Part shown: positions 1-9,636 of the stretch, piece by piece
Numbering within the stretch: position 1 is the stretch's first letter
Layout of the letters: every line of letters begins with the position of its first letter
Assembly (NCBI GenBank): GCA_013297865.1
Contig: JAAFIP010000006.1
Coordinates: forward strand, 1-64,000
Length of the DNA stretch: 64,000 nt
Direction of reading: 5' to 3'
Source of the DNA: Polaromonas sp.
GTDB taxonomy: Bacteria > Pseudomonadota > Gammaproteobacteria > Burkholderiales > Burkholderiaceae_C
Program-made: the position numbers and the translations under genes
Notes under the pieces: generated by a model
Seen by the model: only the letters and a program-made list of their open reading frames with translations
Database searches by the model: none
What the model was told of the DNA's origin: nothing

Positions 1-785
1 ACCCCGAAGCCTGGATGTGGTACCACAAGCATGTGGGTGGCGAGCGCTGCCCGATTGTGGACACCTTCTGGCAAACCGAGACCGGTGGCCACATGATCAC
101 GCCTTTGCCCGGTGCCACGCCCTTGGTGCCCGGTTCATGCACCTTGCCACTGCCCGGCATCATGGCAGCCATTGTTGATGAAGTGGGTAGCGATGTGCCC
201 AACGGCTCTGGCGGCATGCTGGTCGTCAAGCGCCCCTGGCCGTCGATGATCCGCACCATCTGGGGCGACCCTGACCGCTTTGTGAAGAGTTACTTCCCCC
301 CCGAGATGGGCGGCAAATACTACCTCGCAGGCGACGGCGCCGTGCGCTCGGCAGACCGTGGCTACTTCCGCATCACAGGCCGCATTGACGACGTACTCAA
401 CGTCTCGGGCCACCGCCTGGGCACGATGGAGATTGAATCGGCTTTGGTGTCCTGCAGCCACCTGGTAGCCGAGGCTGCTGTAGTTGGCCGCCCCGACGAT
501 TTAACCGGCGAAGCCATCAGCGCCTTTGTGGTGCTCAAGCGCAGCCGCCCGACAGGCGACGAAGCCAAGCAAATCGCCAACGAACTGCGCAACTGGGTGG
601 CCAAGGAAATCGGCCCGATTGCCAAACCCAAAGACATCCGCTTTGGCGACAACCTGCCCAAAACCCGCAGCGGCAAAATCATGCGCCGTCTGCTGCGTTC
701 GATTGCCAAAGGTGAGGCGATTACCCAGGACGTTTCCACCCTGGAGAACCCGGCCATTCTGGAGCAACTGGCAGAAAAGCTGTAA
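1..785 (+). CDS. acs: acetyl-coenzyme A synthetase, C-terminal part (5' end outside window)
   Basis: AMP-forming ligase that activates acetate to acetyl-CoA through acetyl-AMP in the cytoplasm. About 260 C-terminal residues are visible; the frame is open to the window edge (PEAW precedes the first Met), so the gene begins upstream. Visible hallmarks are WQTETGG near the start, the hinge region [15 protein letters not shown], and the C-terminal [11 protein letters not shown] motif, whose last Lys is the catalytic, acetylation-regulated lysine of the family. The segment MITPLPGAT is typical of Acs rather than PrpE. The TAA at 783-785 is followed within a few bases by a copy of the dispersed repeat, and the next gene is convergent. 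Confidence 0.95.
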   Translation, partial: PEAWMWYHKHVGGERCPIVDTFWQTETGGHMITPLPGATPLVPGSCTLPLPGIMAAIVDEVGSDVPNGSGGMLVVKRPWPSMIRTIWGDPDRFVKSYFPPEMGGKYYLAGDGAVRSADRGYFRITGRIDDVLNVSGHRLGTMEIESALVSCSHLVAEAAVVGRPDDLTGEAISAFVVLKRSRPTGDEAKQIANELRNWVAKEIGPIAKPKDIRFGDNLPKTRSGKIMRRLLRSIAKGEAITQDVSTLENPAILEQLAEKL

Positions 786-790
786 GCGCT

Positions 791-842
791 ACGCTACTAA
801 AATAATAGCTGCTCCCGCGATATTCTAAAGGGCTGGTGGCCT
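791..842 (-). repeat. dispersed 3'-end repeat, copy R1
   Basis: Contains AATAGCTGCTCCCGCGATATTC on the plus strand in two overlapping parts (AGCTGCTCCCGCGATATTC at 808-826). It starts 5 bases after the acs stop and reads in the same sense relative to that gene as most other copies do to theirs. It lies between convergent acs and the efflux channel gene. Confidence 0.8.
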
Positions 843-878
843 AAAAGACTAGTAAATCTGCCGGGATTGAATCGCAGT

Positions 879-2312
879 TTATGGTTTTGCTGCGAGTGCA
901 GAGCTTGACCATCCACCCCCCAACGCTTTGTACAGGCTCACCACAGCATTGAGGTGGGTCCGTTGTGTGTCAATCAACGCAGACTCTGCCTGTGACAAAT
1001 CGCGCTGCGCACTGAGCACCTCCAGATAGCTGGAGTAGCCATTTTTGTAGCGCAAATCAGCAAGCCGCAGCGTAATGCGCAAGGCTTCAATGCGCTTGTT
1101 GGTAGCTGTCGTGATCTCTGCGCCTGACTGCACATTATTCAATGCGTCGTGAACATCGCGAAATGCGTTTTGAACAGCTTGCGTGTACTGCGCCAAGGCC
1201 TGTTGCTGGCGAGCATTGGTGGCTGCAACCGCTGCATCAATAGCCCCGGCACGAAAAATGGGCTGCGTCAGGTTGCCCAGCAAGCTCATGAACATGGAGG
1301 CCGGGTCAAACAGGTTTGACAATTCTCTGGACTGCTGCCCCAGGGTGGCTGTCAGCGCAAACCTGGGGAAGTACGCGGTTCTGGCCTGCTCAATATCTGC
1401 ATTCGAGGCAATCAGATTCTGTTCGCTGCTTGCCAGATCCGGTCGTCTCGACAACACGTTGGACGGCAGGTTGCTGGGTATCGCCTGCACTGCATACAGC
1501 TGCGATATATTCACCCCGCGATCAATGGCGGGTTTCGCAATATCAGAGGGCTTTCGTCCTACCAGCAAAGCCAAAGCAGACTCGGCGTTAGCGCGGTTTT
1601 GCTTCACGAGCTGTACTGCTGCCTCTGCATTGGCTGTCTCCCCTTGGGCTTGCCGCAAGTCAATTTCACCCACTACGCCCCCTTCAAAGCGGCGCTGCTG
1701 CAGTCGCATGTTTTCCTGGCGCGTTGCAAGGGTCTGTTCAGCCAGCAGAACCTGTGCGTCGAGGGCGCGCAAGGTGAAGTAGCTCTGAGCAACGCCAGCG
1801 TACAGCGTGGTAAGCACGGTGCCACGATTAGCCATTTGTCCCAAAAGCCTGGCGCGTGCTGCTTCATCGGCGCGTCTGTATTTACCCCAAAAATCAATTT
1901 CGTAGCTCGCATTCAAGCCCAGCTGCAGGTCAGTGGAGTACCTGTTGGCGTTCGGGCCAGCAGCACCGGCATTTTCACTGGACCTACGCCTGTTGGCGCT
2001 CGCGCTCAGGTCAAGGCTGGGGTAAAAATTGGATTGATTCTGGGTCAGCGCAGCGCGGGCTTCTTCAATGCGTGCGCTGGCTATCGCAAGATCCTGATTT
2101 TTCTGGCTTGCTTCCAGCATGAGCGCATCCAGAGCAGGGTCCTTGAATATTTTCCACCAGGTCAACCACTCAGTGTGAGTATCTTGTGTGTCTGCAGCAT
2201 CCGCTGGCAGTCCCAGGTCAGGGCGTTGGTAGCTTGAGCCGGACAGTCCGCTGCAGGCAGATAAAAGAAAAACACTGGCCAGGCACGCAGCCATCTGGTT
2301 GAACTTAGCCAT
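879..2312 (-). CDS. RND efflux outer-membrane lipoprotein, NodT/OprM family
   Basis: Outer-membrane channel of a tripartite RND pump, 477 aa, usual length for the family. The start at 2312 is chosen because it gives a lipoprotein signal (MAKFNQMAACLASVFLLSAC, lipobox LSAC) and because ATGGCTAA overlaps the pump stop by 8 bases, which indicates translational coupling. An in-frame upstream start at 2393 would add a second hydrophobic stretch inside the pump gene and is less likely. Two OEP repeats follow, with EIDFWGKYRRADEAARA in the first half and the NLTQPIFRAG segment in the second. It is the last gene of the adaptor-pump-channel set. Confidence 0.93.
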   Translation of the reverse strand: MAKFNQMAACLASVFLLSACSGLSGSSYQRPDLGLPADAADTQDTHTEWLTWWKIFKDPALDALMLEASQKNQDLAIASARIEEARAALTQNQSNFYPSLDLSASANRRRSSENAGAAGPNANRYSTDLQLGLNASYEIDFWGKYRRADEAARARLLGQMANRGTVLTTLYAGVAQSYFTLRALDAQVLLAEQTLATRQENMRLQQRRFEGGVVGEIDLRQAQGETANAEAAVQLVKQNRANAESALALLVGRKPSDIAKPAIDRGVNISQLYAVQAIPSNLPSNVLSRRPDLASSEQNLIASNADIEQARTAYFPRFALTATLGQQSRELSNLFDPASMFMSLLGNLTQPIFRAGAIDAAVAATNARQQQALAQYTQAVQNAFRDVHDALNNVQSGAEITTATNKRIEALRITLRLADLRYKNGYSSYLEVLSAQRDLSQAESALIDTQRTHLNAVVSLYKALGGGWSSSALAAKP

Positions 2313-5300
2313 GTTGGGTGCCTCCTGTAGCCTGGGCTTTGCTATCTGCAAGCCGATCAAAGTCAGCAGGCTTACTGCGAAAATGCCAATCATTGACCAG
2401 TTTGAAAAACAGGGGGACTAAAAACACGGCCAGGAAGGTAGCTGCCAGCATGCCCCCGAGGACCCCTGTGCCAATAGACTGGCGTGCTGCAGCACCTGCG
2501 CCGCTGGAGAACGCCAGCGGTACAACGCCTAATATGAAAGCCAGCGAGGTCATCAAAATAGGCCTGAACCTTAAACGCGCAGCTTCCAGTGCCGCTGCGA
2601 CAGGCGACATGCCTTCATGCACTTTGACCATGGCAAACTCCACGATCAAGATAGCATTTTTGGCAGACAACCCCAGCAAAGTCACCAAACCAATCTGAAA
2701 GTACACATCATTGGTGAAGTTGCGCAGATAGACTGCCAGCAAGGCACCAAAAATTCCAAAAGGCAAAGCCAACAGAACGGACAGCGGCAGGGTCCATTTC
2801 TCATATTGCGCTGCCAAGATAAAGAAGATCATCAAAAAGCCCGCACCCAGCGCCAAGCCTGCTGCGCCACTGCTGCGCTTTTGCTGAAACGCCGTGCCAC
2901 CCCAGTCGTAGCCCATATCTGCAGGCAAGACAGAATTGGCTGCACGCTCCATGGCTTCAATTGCCTGGCCAGAGCTGAATCCTGGCTTGGGTTCGCCCAA
3001 AATCTGAATGGAGGGCAGTGCATTGAAGTGTTGCACCGAATCTGGCCCCGAAGAAAACTTCACATCAGCCACTGACCGGATTTGCACCATCTGCCCGGAT
3101 CTGGCACGCACATACAAAGCGCCAATATCGTCAGGCTTGGCACGATACTGCCCTTCAGCCTGCATCAACACCTGGTAGATACGCCCACTCTTGTTGAAGT
3201 CGTTGACGTAGTAGGTGCCCAGCGTAGCCGCCAAGGTGTTGTAGATGTCAGGTATGGCGATGCCCATGGCGCGCGCTTTTTCGGTATCTACACTGACGAA
3301 TAGCTGTGGCGAGTTGGCTTGCCACAAGGTCTTAACCCCTTGAAGCTCGGGCTGTTTGTTGGCTGCTTCCAGCAAGGTTGGCAGCATTTGCGCCAGCCGC
3401 CTCACGCCACCGTCACCTTTGTTCTGCAGGTAAAACTCAAAACCTCCGGTTTGTCCCAGGCCTTGAATGGCAGGTGGTGAAAAAGCCAGTGGCAGCCCTT
3501 CTTTGATGCCGCTGGTTTTGAAATAAGTTTCGCCCACCAGCTCTTTGGCAGTTTGGGTGCGCTCAGCCCAGGGTTTAAGCGGAAAAAACATCGTAGCTGC
3601 AGATGATTTAAGGCCACCTCCGCCCAGAAAATTCAATCCAACCAAGCTGAAGACAGATTCAATATTCTTGTTGGGCGACATGGCCGCTTCCACTTTTTTG
3701 ACCACAGCGTTCGTGCGCTCCAGAGAAGAGCCTTCGGGCAAAATGACTGCACCCAGGTAGTAGCCTTGGTCTTCATCGGGAACAAGCCCACCGGGTACTT
3801 TGGTATAGAGCAGGCCAGTCAATACGCCCATGCCGGCAAATAGTATCAATCCCAATACCCCACGCTTGAGAAAAAATGCGACACCGCGGGTGTAGCGCTT
3901 TGTCAAGCCGTCAAAGAAGCGGTTAAATAGCCTGAAAAAGGCATTTTTCTTTTCTGCGCCAGGTTTTAACAGCACAGCGCACAGCGCAGGGGTCAAAGTC
4001 AGGGCTACTATGCCGGACAGCACCACAGCGATGGAGATCGTGACCGAGAATTGTCGATACAACTCCCCCGCCAGGCCGCCCAAAAATGCCACAGGAATGA
4101 ACGCAGCGCACAGCACCAGAACAATGGCAATCACTGGTCCAGTGACTTCCTGCATGGCTTTGACCGAGGCATCACGCGGGCTGAGCCCTTCTTCGTGCAT
4201 CAGCCGCTCCACGTTTTCCAGCACCACGATGGCATCGTCCACCACAATACCAATGGCCAGCACCATGCCAAACAGCGTGAGTGTGTTGATGCTGTAGCCC
4301 AACATGTGCAGGCCCGCCATGGTGCCAATCAGCGATACGGGCACTGCGAGCACGGGAATGATAGTGGCCCGCCAGCTTTGCAGGAATAGATAAACGACCA
4401 AAAATACCAAGATCATGGCTTCCATCAATGTGACCAACACCGCATTGATGGACTCCGACACGAAGGGAGTCGTGTCGTAGGGGGTAGCATAGGTCAAGCC
4501 TTCAGGGAATTTTGCCTTGAGCTCGACCAAGGTTTTCTCTACTGCAGCGCGTGTCTCCAGCGCATTGGCGCCTGTCTGAAGAAAAACGCCAATCGGTACA
4601 GACGGATGTCCATTGATGCGTCCATAAAAGTTGTAATCCTTCGAGCCCAGCTCCACACGCGCAACATCCTTGAGCCGCACGACAGCGCCTTTGTCTCCGC
4701 TGCGCACAACAATATTGGCGAATTGGTCTGCCTCCAGCAAACGGCCTTTGGCCGTCACGGTCAGTGTCAGCTCTTCGGTATTGCCCGGGGGTGAGCCAAT
4801 TTTTCCTGCAGCGTACTGCGCGTTTTGCTCCGACACTGCAGAGCTGATATCCGCCACGGTGATGCCAAGCTGTGCCATTCTGTCAGGGCGCAACCAGATG
4901 CGCATCGCATAATCCTTGGCACCGAAAATTTGCACATTGGTGGTGCCGGGAACACGCTTGACAGCGTCCAGCATGTTCTGCAACACGTAATTGGAGATGA
5001 ACAAGGCGTCATATCTGTCGTCTGGCGAATAGACGGCAGCCACCACCATGAAGTTAGCTGAGCTTTTGGCAACAGTGACTCCCTGGCGCTGCACCTCCTG
5101 TGGCAGCTTGGAAAGCACCTGGTTCACACGGTTAGTCACGTTAACTGCAGCAATATCCAGGTTGGTGCCCACATCAAACGTGACGTTGATGGTGACAGCG
5201 CCGTCTCCTGACGAAGTACTGTCCATGTACAGCATTTTTTCCACACCGTTGATGGATTGCTCAATAGGTGCTGCGATAGTTGTCTCCAGCACCTCAGCAG

Positions 5301-5460
5301 AAGCGCCAGGGTAGATCGCACGCACGTTAACGACAGGTGGGGAAATTTCCGGATAACGCGATATAGGAAGAATGCGCATGGCGGCCAACCCTGCGAGTAC
5401 CAAAAACAAGGACAGCACCGTGGCAAAGATGGGCCGGTCAATAAAAAATTTGGAAAACAT
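2305..5460 (-). CDS. RND multidrug efflux pump, inner-membrane transporter (HAE1/AcrB-MexB family)
   Basis: Proton-driven inner-membrane exporter of 1051 aa, full length. It begins with FFIDRPIFATVLSLFLVLAG, the first transmembrane helix typical of AcrB-type pumps. The TM4 segment GIVVDDAIVVLEN carries the conserved Asp pair of the proton relay, and further helices and the second large periplasmic loop follow in the expected order. It lies 11 bases after the adaptor and overlaps the channel gene by 8 bases. Substrates cannot be told from sequence; solvents, biocides or drugs are possible. The block is less GC-rich by eye than the DNA after 28 kb. Confidence 0.95.
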   Translation of the reverse strand: MFSKFFIDRPIFATVLSLFLVLAGLAAMRILPISRYPEISPPVVNVRAIYPGASAEVLETTIAAPIEQSINGVEKMLYMDSTSSGDGAVTINVTFDVGTNLDIAAVNVTNRVNQVLSKLPQEVQRQGVTVAKSSANFMVVAAVYSPDDRYDALFISNYVLQNMLDAVKRVPGTTNVQIFGAKDYAMRIWLRPDRMAQLGITVADISSAVSEQNAQYAAGKIGSPPGNTEELTLTVTAKGRLLEADQFANIVVRSGDKGAVVRLKDVARVELGSKDYNFYGRINGHPSVPIGVFLQTGANALETRAAVEKTLVELKAKFPEGLTYATPYDTTPFVSESINAVLVTLMEAMILVFLVVYLFLQSWRATIIPVLAVPVSLIGTMAGLHMLGYSINTLTLFGMVLAIGIVVDDAIVVLENVERLMHEEGLSPRDASVKAMQEVTGPVIAIVLVLCAAFIPVAFLGGLAGELYRQFSVTISIAVVLSGIVALTLTPALCAVLLKPGAEKKNAFFRLFNRFFDGLTKRYTRGVAFFLKRGVLGLILFAGMGVLTGLLYTKVPGGLVPDEDQGYYLGAVILPEGSSLERTNAVVKKVEAAMSPNKNIESVFSLVGLNFLGGGGLKSSAATMFFPLKPWAERTQTAKELVGETYFKTSGIKEGLPLAFSPPAIQGLGQTGGFEFYLQNKGDGGVRRLAQMLPTLLEAANKQPELQGVKTLWQANSPQLFVSVDTEKARAMGIAIPDIYNTLAATLGTYYVNDFNKSGRIYQVLMQAEGQYRAKPDDIGALYVRARSGQMVQIRSVADVKFSSGPDSVQHFNALPSIQILGEPKPGFSSGQAIEAMERAANSVLPADMGYDWGGTAFQQKRSSGAAGLALGAGFLMIFFILAAQYEKWTLPLSVLLALPFGIFGALLAVYLRNFTNDVYFQIGLVTLLGLSAKNAILIVEFAMVKVHEGMSPVAAALEAARLRFRPILMTSLAFILGVVPLAFSSGAGAAARQSIGTGVLGGMLAATFLAVFLVPLFFKLVNDWHFRSKPADFDRLADSKAQATGGTQHG

Positions 5461-5471
5461 GGCGGTGGTCC

Positions 5472-6704
5472 TTACTTTGGTGCGCTGGCCGCATAGGCCA
5501 CTGGCTTGACCGTCATGCCGGGTTGATTGGCCTTGATGAAGCCCTCAACCAATACCCTGTCTCCGTCTTGAATGCCCTTGGTGACTATCCAGTTACCCTG
5601 CGTCCATCCATCCAGCTCTACTGGCTGCGGGGCCAGCTTGTTGTCGGGTGTGACTTTAAAAACTATCTTCCCCATAGGGCTGTCGATGACTGCGCGTTGA
5701 GGGATACTGAGTGTGTTGGGACGGTTAACCCCTGTGAGCACCACGCGCACAAATTGCCCCGGCCGTAAACTGCCATCGGGGTTAGGCACTTCGGCGCGCA
5801 CATCAATGCTGCCGTTCTGGGAATTGACTTTTTCACTTGCAAAGTTCAGCCTGCCCGCGCGTGGATGCAGGCTGCCATCTGCCAGCCTTACCTGCGCTGT
5901 TAAGGCCAAGCTGCCGTTGGCTGCACGCTTGCCGTCAATGCTCAGCTGTCCATTGTTAACCTGCTTGTTCAAGCGCAGATAGTCTGCTTCTGATACGCTG
6001 AAATTCACAAACATGGGATCGGTCTGAACAATCGTTGTAAGCAGGCTGTCTGCGGCAGTCAGCAAGTTGCCATCAGATTTAGCAGCCACCCCCGTCACGC
6101 CACTGATGGGGGCATTTACACGTGTGTAGCTCACATTGAGCCGTGCCTCGCTGGCCTGAGCTTTGGATTGCTTGAGTGTCGCCTCAGCCAGCTCCAGTGC
6201 AGACTTGCTGTCATCAAACTCTTTCTGGCTGATGGCCCTCTCTGCGATCAGGGGCACCAGACGTGCCTGGTCACGTCGTGCCTGGCTGGCGCGGGCCTCT
6301 GCAATGGCTACAGCAGCTTCAGCCGAGGCAAGCTGATTCTGAAAGCCCGCAGCATCTAATTGAAACAGCGGTGCGCCGGCTTTCACCATCGCACCTTCCA
6401 CATACAAGCGCTTTTGCACAATACCCGCTACCCGAGCGCGCACTTCTGTCTCACGAGAGCCTGCAGTTTGTCCTGCATACTCAAGCTCAATGGGCTGGCT
6501 GGATGCCTTCACCGTAATGACAGTGACCTCAGGTGGTGGTCCGCCTGCGCCGCCAGAGCCCGGACCTTGGGCATCAGGTCGGTTGCAGGCAGCCAGTAAG
6601 AGCGCTAGCAAAGCCGCTACTGCAAATGACATAACGCCTTGAAGGCAAAGGCCTTTTTGCGCTGGGGAACGGTCGACGGAGGATGAAATACACAAAGCAG
6701 GCAT
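5472..6704 (-). CDS. RND efflux periplasmic adaptor (membrane fusion protein), lipoprotein
   Basis: Periplasmic adaptor that joins the RND pump to its outer-membrane channel, 410 aa. The start at 6704 is preceded by GGGAG about 6 bases upstream; it leaves a signal ending in LLALLLAAC with Cys as lipidation site. The frame extends to 6749 without a better site, and an internal Met at 6632 would remove the charged N-terminus. Recognisable parts are the lipoyl halves, an alpha-hairpin (EARASQARRDQARLVPLIAE), and the barrel region ending LVEGFIKANQPGMTVKP. First gene of the pump set, 11 bases before the transporter. Confidence 0.93.
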   Translation of the reverse strand: MPALCISSSVDRSPAQKGLCLQGVMSFAVAALLALLLAACNRPDAQGPGSGGAGGPPPEVTVITVKASSQPIELEYAGQTAGSRETEVRARVAGIVQKRLYVEGAMVKAGAPLFQLDAAGFQNQLASAEAAVAIAEARASQARRDQARLVPLIAERAISQKEFDDSKSALELAEATLKQSKAQASEARLNVSYTRVNAPISGVTGVAAKSDGNLLTAADSLLTTIVQTDPMFVNFSVSEADYLRLNKQVNNGQLSIDGKRAANGSLALTAQVRLADGSLHPRAGRLNFASEKVNSQNGSIDVRAEVPNPDGSLRPGQFVRVVLTGVNRPNTLSIPQRAVIDSPMGKIVFKVTPDNKLAPQPVELDGWTQGNWIVTKGIQDGDRVLVEGFIKANQPGMTVKPVAYAASAPK

Positions 6705-6769
6705 GGAAAACTCCCAAATTTGAAACAGACAGCCAACAGGGCGCAACATGAAACACTTAATCAGAATGC

Positions 6770-8242
6770 TCAGGGATCAATATCTCTGGATGTGTTCTTA
6801 TGTGTCATACGATAGCGTCTTAGGGCAGGGTTGGCAATTGCTGCATCACGCCCTGCAGATATTGCGGCGTCAATATCCGACACCGGCAGCGTCAGACGCG
6901 TGGGTATCTGGTTGAGTAAAGCGGCTCTGTCTGTGCCTAAGTCACTAAAGCTGATTAAAGTCACTTCAAACCGCACGTCATCACATTTCCATGACGTGCT
7001 CATATTCTTTGGGTCTCGCAATGCGGCTAGCTCCTCAGGCTTGAGGTTGCACCGATAGCGCCGTACATCTGCTTCCCAGGCCGCCAGCATGTCCTTGAAA
7101 GCATCAAAGCTGATGCGGGTTGCGCTATCGATGGCAGAATCTGTGGCCGCAACTGCCAAGTCCAAACCAGAGGGGCCTGCTGTTTTCAATGCCCAGTCTC
7201 CGCTGGGGCTGCGCCCGGAATCCACCACTATGAAAAGCATGTGTTTCAGATTGATGACATCTTCAGCTCGCATGGGTGCAAATGGTGTGCCAGCGGCTGC
7301 CCGCGCAATGGCTATGCTGGATAAGCCATAGTTGTCCGTCACCCCACCGTCCACCAGCTTGACATAACGCTGCACCAAAGGGTTGCGGTAATTGCGAACA
7401 GCCAGTGCCACGGCATGGGTAACTCTTGGAATGCTGCCATTGTCGCCATTGGAAAATCTGTCAACCCAAGCCGGGGAAGGTGTTGAACACCCTTGTGCAA
7501 AAGTCTCCAGAACCACAGGCGTAAACACCAGAGGAACGGCCATCGACGCATGGACTGCCTCGGCTACTGAGAAAGAAGCCAGGTCACTGCAGAGCGCATC
7601 AAATACCTGCTCTGTAAAGACGAAAGGGGTGCGGTTGTATACGTCGGTTGCATTGATCCACACGACGGGGCGCGGGCGACGTTTTAACTGCGCAAAGGTA
7701 GCCCCGTTGAATAAATCGCTGTGCAACCAGTTAGCCAAATTGCTGCGGTCGTTCAAGCCACCCTCAAAAAGTCTTTGCAGAGCCACAATGGAAAATGGAG
7801 AGAGCCGCATGCCTCTTTCCATATCTTTGAGCAGCACATTGGAGCGAAAACTGCCCAGCGTCTGACGGCCATTCAATCCATAGTAGGCAGCCAACAGCGA
7901 GCCGCCAGAAACACTGCTGATAAATCCAAGATCGTCAATCACGTCGGACTGGCCTTGGCTATTGCCTGCCAGCGCCTGCAAAACACCAAAAGAGAATGCT
8001 GCTGCACGCATTCCGCCCCCAGACAGTGATAATCCGATCACTTTTTCACCCAAGACGGTGGGCGGTGGCGTAGAACTGGTTAAAGTGGATTTAGGCACAT
8101 TGACTACTCTTGTATCGATAGACGTGGCGCAACCCAACAGACACAACTGTGTCAGCAGCATGGCAGCCAATGATCTACAAGAACAAAAGTTCATCATGGT
8201 TAGACAGCTTGTGCTGTTCAATACAGTGTTAGCGGGATTCAT
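6770..8242 (-). CDS. patatin-like phospholipase, predicted lipoprotein
   Basis: Predicted lipid acyl hydrolase of the patatin family, 490 aa. Seen: oxyanion motif SLSGGGMRA near residue 75, nucleophile elbow SSVSGGS (Ser of the Ser-Asp dyad) near 110, and VDGGVTDNYG near 315, which supplies the catalytic Asp. The N-terminus ends in LCLLGC, a lipobox. The ATG at 8242 has AAGG about 10 bases upstream; in-frame ATGs at 8197 and 8194 give a shorter, cleaner lipoprotein signal, so the start is uncertain. It sits 65 bases before the efflux adaptor and follows the second SnoaL gene by about 31 bases, so it may belong to the same transcript. Confidence 0.85.
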   Translation of the reverse strand: MNPANTVLNSTSCLTMMNFCSCRSLAAMLLTQLCLLGCATSIDTRVVNVPKSTLTSSTPPPTVLGEKVIGLSLSGGGMRAAAFSFGVLQALAGNSQGQSDVIDDLGFISSVSGGSLLAAYYGLNGRQTLGSFRSNVLLKDMERGMRLSPFSIVALQRLFEGGLNDRSNLANWLHSDLFNGATFAQLKRRPRPVVWINATDVYNRTPFVFTEQVFDALCSDLASFSVAEAVHASMAVPLVFTPVVLETFAQGCSTPSPAWVDRFSNGDNGSIPRVTHAVALAVRNYRNPLVQRYVKLVDGGVTDNYGLSSIAIARAAAGTPFAPMRAEDVINLKHMLFIVVDSGRSPSGDWALKTAGPSGLDLAVAATDSAIDSATRISFDAFKDMLAAWEADVRRYRCNLKPEELAALRDPKNMSTSWKCDDVRFEVTLISFSDLGTDRAALLNQIPTRLTLPVSDIDAAISAGRDAAIANPALRRYRMTHKNTSRDIDP

Positions 8243-8243
8243 G

Positions 8244-8260
8244 CCAAAAGCGCCTTTTGG
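8244..8260. other. short perfect hairpin over the patatin start region
   Basis: CCAAAAG and CTTTTGG flank a 3-base loop just upstream of the 8242 start codon. It could hide a ribosome site or be a weak transcript end for the SnoaL gene. There is no adjacent T-run, so a role is only a guess. Confidence 0.35.
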
Positions 8261-8273
8261 CTGTAAAAATGCG

Positions 8274-8765
8274 TTAACGTGAAAATTCAGTGCTCAGGGC
8301 CACTGGCCCACCAGGCAAAGTAGCTTGCGACAGCCAGAGATAGTGGTAATGCCTTCGCTGAAACAGCCAGCGCCCCTTGCGGCACACATAGTCGTCTTCG
8401 TAAATTGCCCGGTTGTCATAGCCCTTGCCGTCTGCAAACGTACCCGTTTCGATGCAAGGCCAGCGGCCTTTAGCCCTGTTATCTTCGATATGGATAACGC
8501 CAGTGAAACTGCCGCGAAAAAGCCATTGCGTGGCACCGAGCATGGTTTGCCACGTTGTCACAATGCCGGAGGCACCTTGCACATGCATAGGCATGGGGTT
8601 GCCAATCTGCCATGTGGCGTCTGTTGCCCACAACTGCTCAAACTCTGCCACATTGCGTCGATTGACAGCATCATCAAAGCGCGCCACTAGTTCAAAAATG
8701 GCGGTGCGTGCCTGTATATCGCCAGTGCCTAAGCTGCTACTGATGCCAATTGGTGAAGTAATCAT
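8274..8765 (-). CDS. SnoaL-like / NTF2-fold protein
   Basis: Cytoplasmic protein of 163 aa with the cone-shaped NTF2/SnoaL fold: an N-terminal helix pair with FDDAVNRRNVAEFEQLWATDATW, then alternating strands ending in KGRWLFQRRHYHYLW. The family includes ring-hydroxylase beta-like proteins, isomerases and binding proteins; the exact reaction cannot be read here. AAGGAA lies 6 bases before the ATG. It is 9 bases after the pirin gene, and a second NTF2-fold gene opens the same run at 13798. Confidence 0.82.
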   Translation of the reverse strand: MITSPIGISSSLGTGDIQARTAIFELVARFDDAVNRRNVAEFEQLWATDATWQIGNPMPMHVQGASGIVTTWQTMLGATQWLFRGSFTGVIHIEDNRAKGRWPCIETGTFADGKGYDNRAIYEDDYVCRKGRWLFQRRHYHYLWLSQATLPGGPVALSTEFSR

Positions 8766-8774
8766 TTCAGTTCC

Positions 8775-9635
8775 TTAAAAGGAGGGCTTCAGGAAACCCA
8801 TAGCTCCCTGGCTGTAGCGTCTGCGCGCATCGCTTAGGCGCTCTTCGGTTGACATGGCAAAAGGCCCGCTGAATTGAAATTTTTGCTTTAAAGGCATCCC
8901 TGCGCCCATCAAGAGGCGAGCACTTCGAGAGCCTCCATGGAATGCTGCAGTTGTCCCGTTGGCACTCCAAAAGATGCCCGTTGGTGCGCTATAGTTTTTC
9001 ATTTCCAGGGTGATATCACCGCTTATCAGCATGGCCCATAGCGCCAGACCATCGTCTACGCTGATGTTGACCTGTGCCTTGGGCTCTACGGTCAGGTCGT
9101 ACAGGCAGATATCTTGTGCCACTTGACTGAGGGGCGATGCAACTCCCTGAAGCGAGCCTGCCAGCACGCGCGCGCTCCAGCCATTGGCGGTGACTGTTTT
9201 GATGACCTCAGGATTGGCATGAAAAGCTGCTGGTGCAGACAGCTCTTTTTCAGCAGGCAGCTTCACAAACATCTGAAAACCCTGACAGCTTATGCCAGAC
9301 TGCTCGGGAATCTCCTCGTGCACCATGCCGGCGGCGGCTTGGGTCCAATGGATAGCCCCTGGCCCGATACGGCTGGTGTCGCCCAGACTGTCACGGTTGG
9401 TAAAACCACCATCGCTCTCAGGCAGCATATAGGTCACTGCTGAAAAACCTGCGTGAGGATGCGGCTGAAACGTGGGCTGGCTCATGGAAAAAAAAGTCAC
9501 ATCCATGAAAGGATCCAACAGTCGATGGCGCATTCCTGTCGCAGAAAACCCCGCGCCGACCCGTTCGTGGCGCAGCTGCATCACTTCCAAAAGGGTTTTG
9601 ATATCAGATCGTATAGTCACGGCTTGCACCTTCAT
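8775..9635 (-). CDS. pirin family protein
   Basis: Bicupin of 286 aa. Pirins bind a metal and act as quercetinases or redox-responsive partners; the role here is not known. Seen: the metal-site stretch HPHAGFSAVTYMLPE near residue 60, followed by GPGAIHWTQAAAGMVHEE with further His/Glu ligands, and the C-terminal half with PLKQKFQFSGPFAMST typical of the family. The start at 9635 comes one base after the upstream SDR stop (TGACATG), which implies coupled translation; longer frames up to 9863 run inside the SDR gene and were rejected. Confidence 0.9.
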   Translation of the reverse strand: MKVQAVTIRSDIKTLLEVMQLRHERVGAGFSATGMRHRLLDPFMDVTFFSMSQPTFQPHPHAGFSAVTYMLPESDGGFTNRDSLGDTSRIGPGAIHWTQAAAGMVHEEIPEQSGISCQGFQMFVKLPAEKELSAPAAFHANPEVIKTVTANGWSARVLAGSLQGVASPLSQVAQDICLYDLTVEPKAQVNISVDDGLALWAMLISGDITLEMKNYSAPTGIFWSANGTTAAFHGGSRSARLLMGAGMPLKQKFQFSGPFAMSTEERLSDARRRYSQGAMGFLKPSF

Positions 9636-9636
9636 G

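Noticed and set aside
2305-2393. Extended N-terminus of the efflux channel gene
   Set aside because: It would overlap the pump gene by 89 bases and add a second hydrophobic stretch before the lipoprotein signal.
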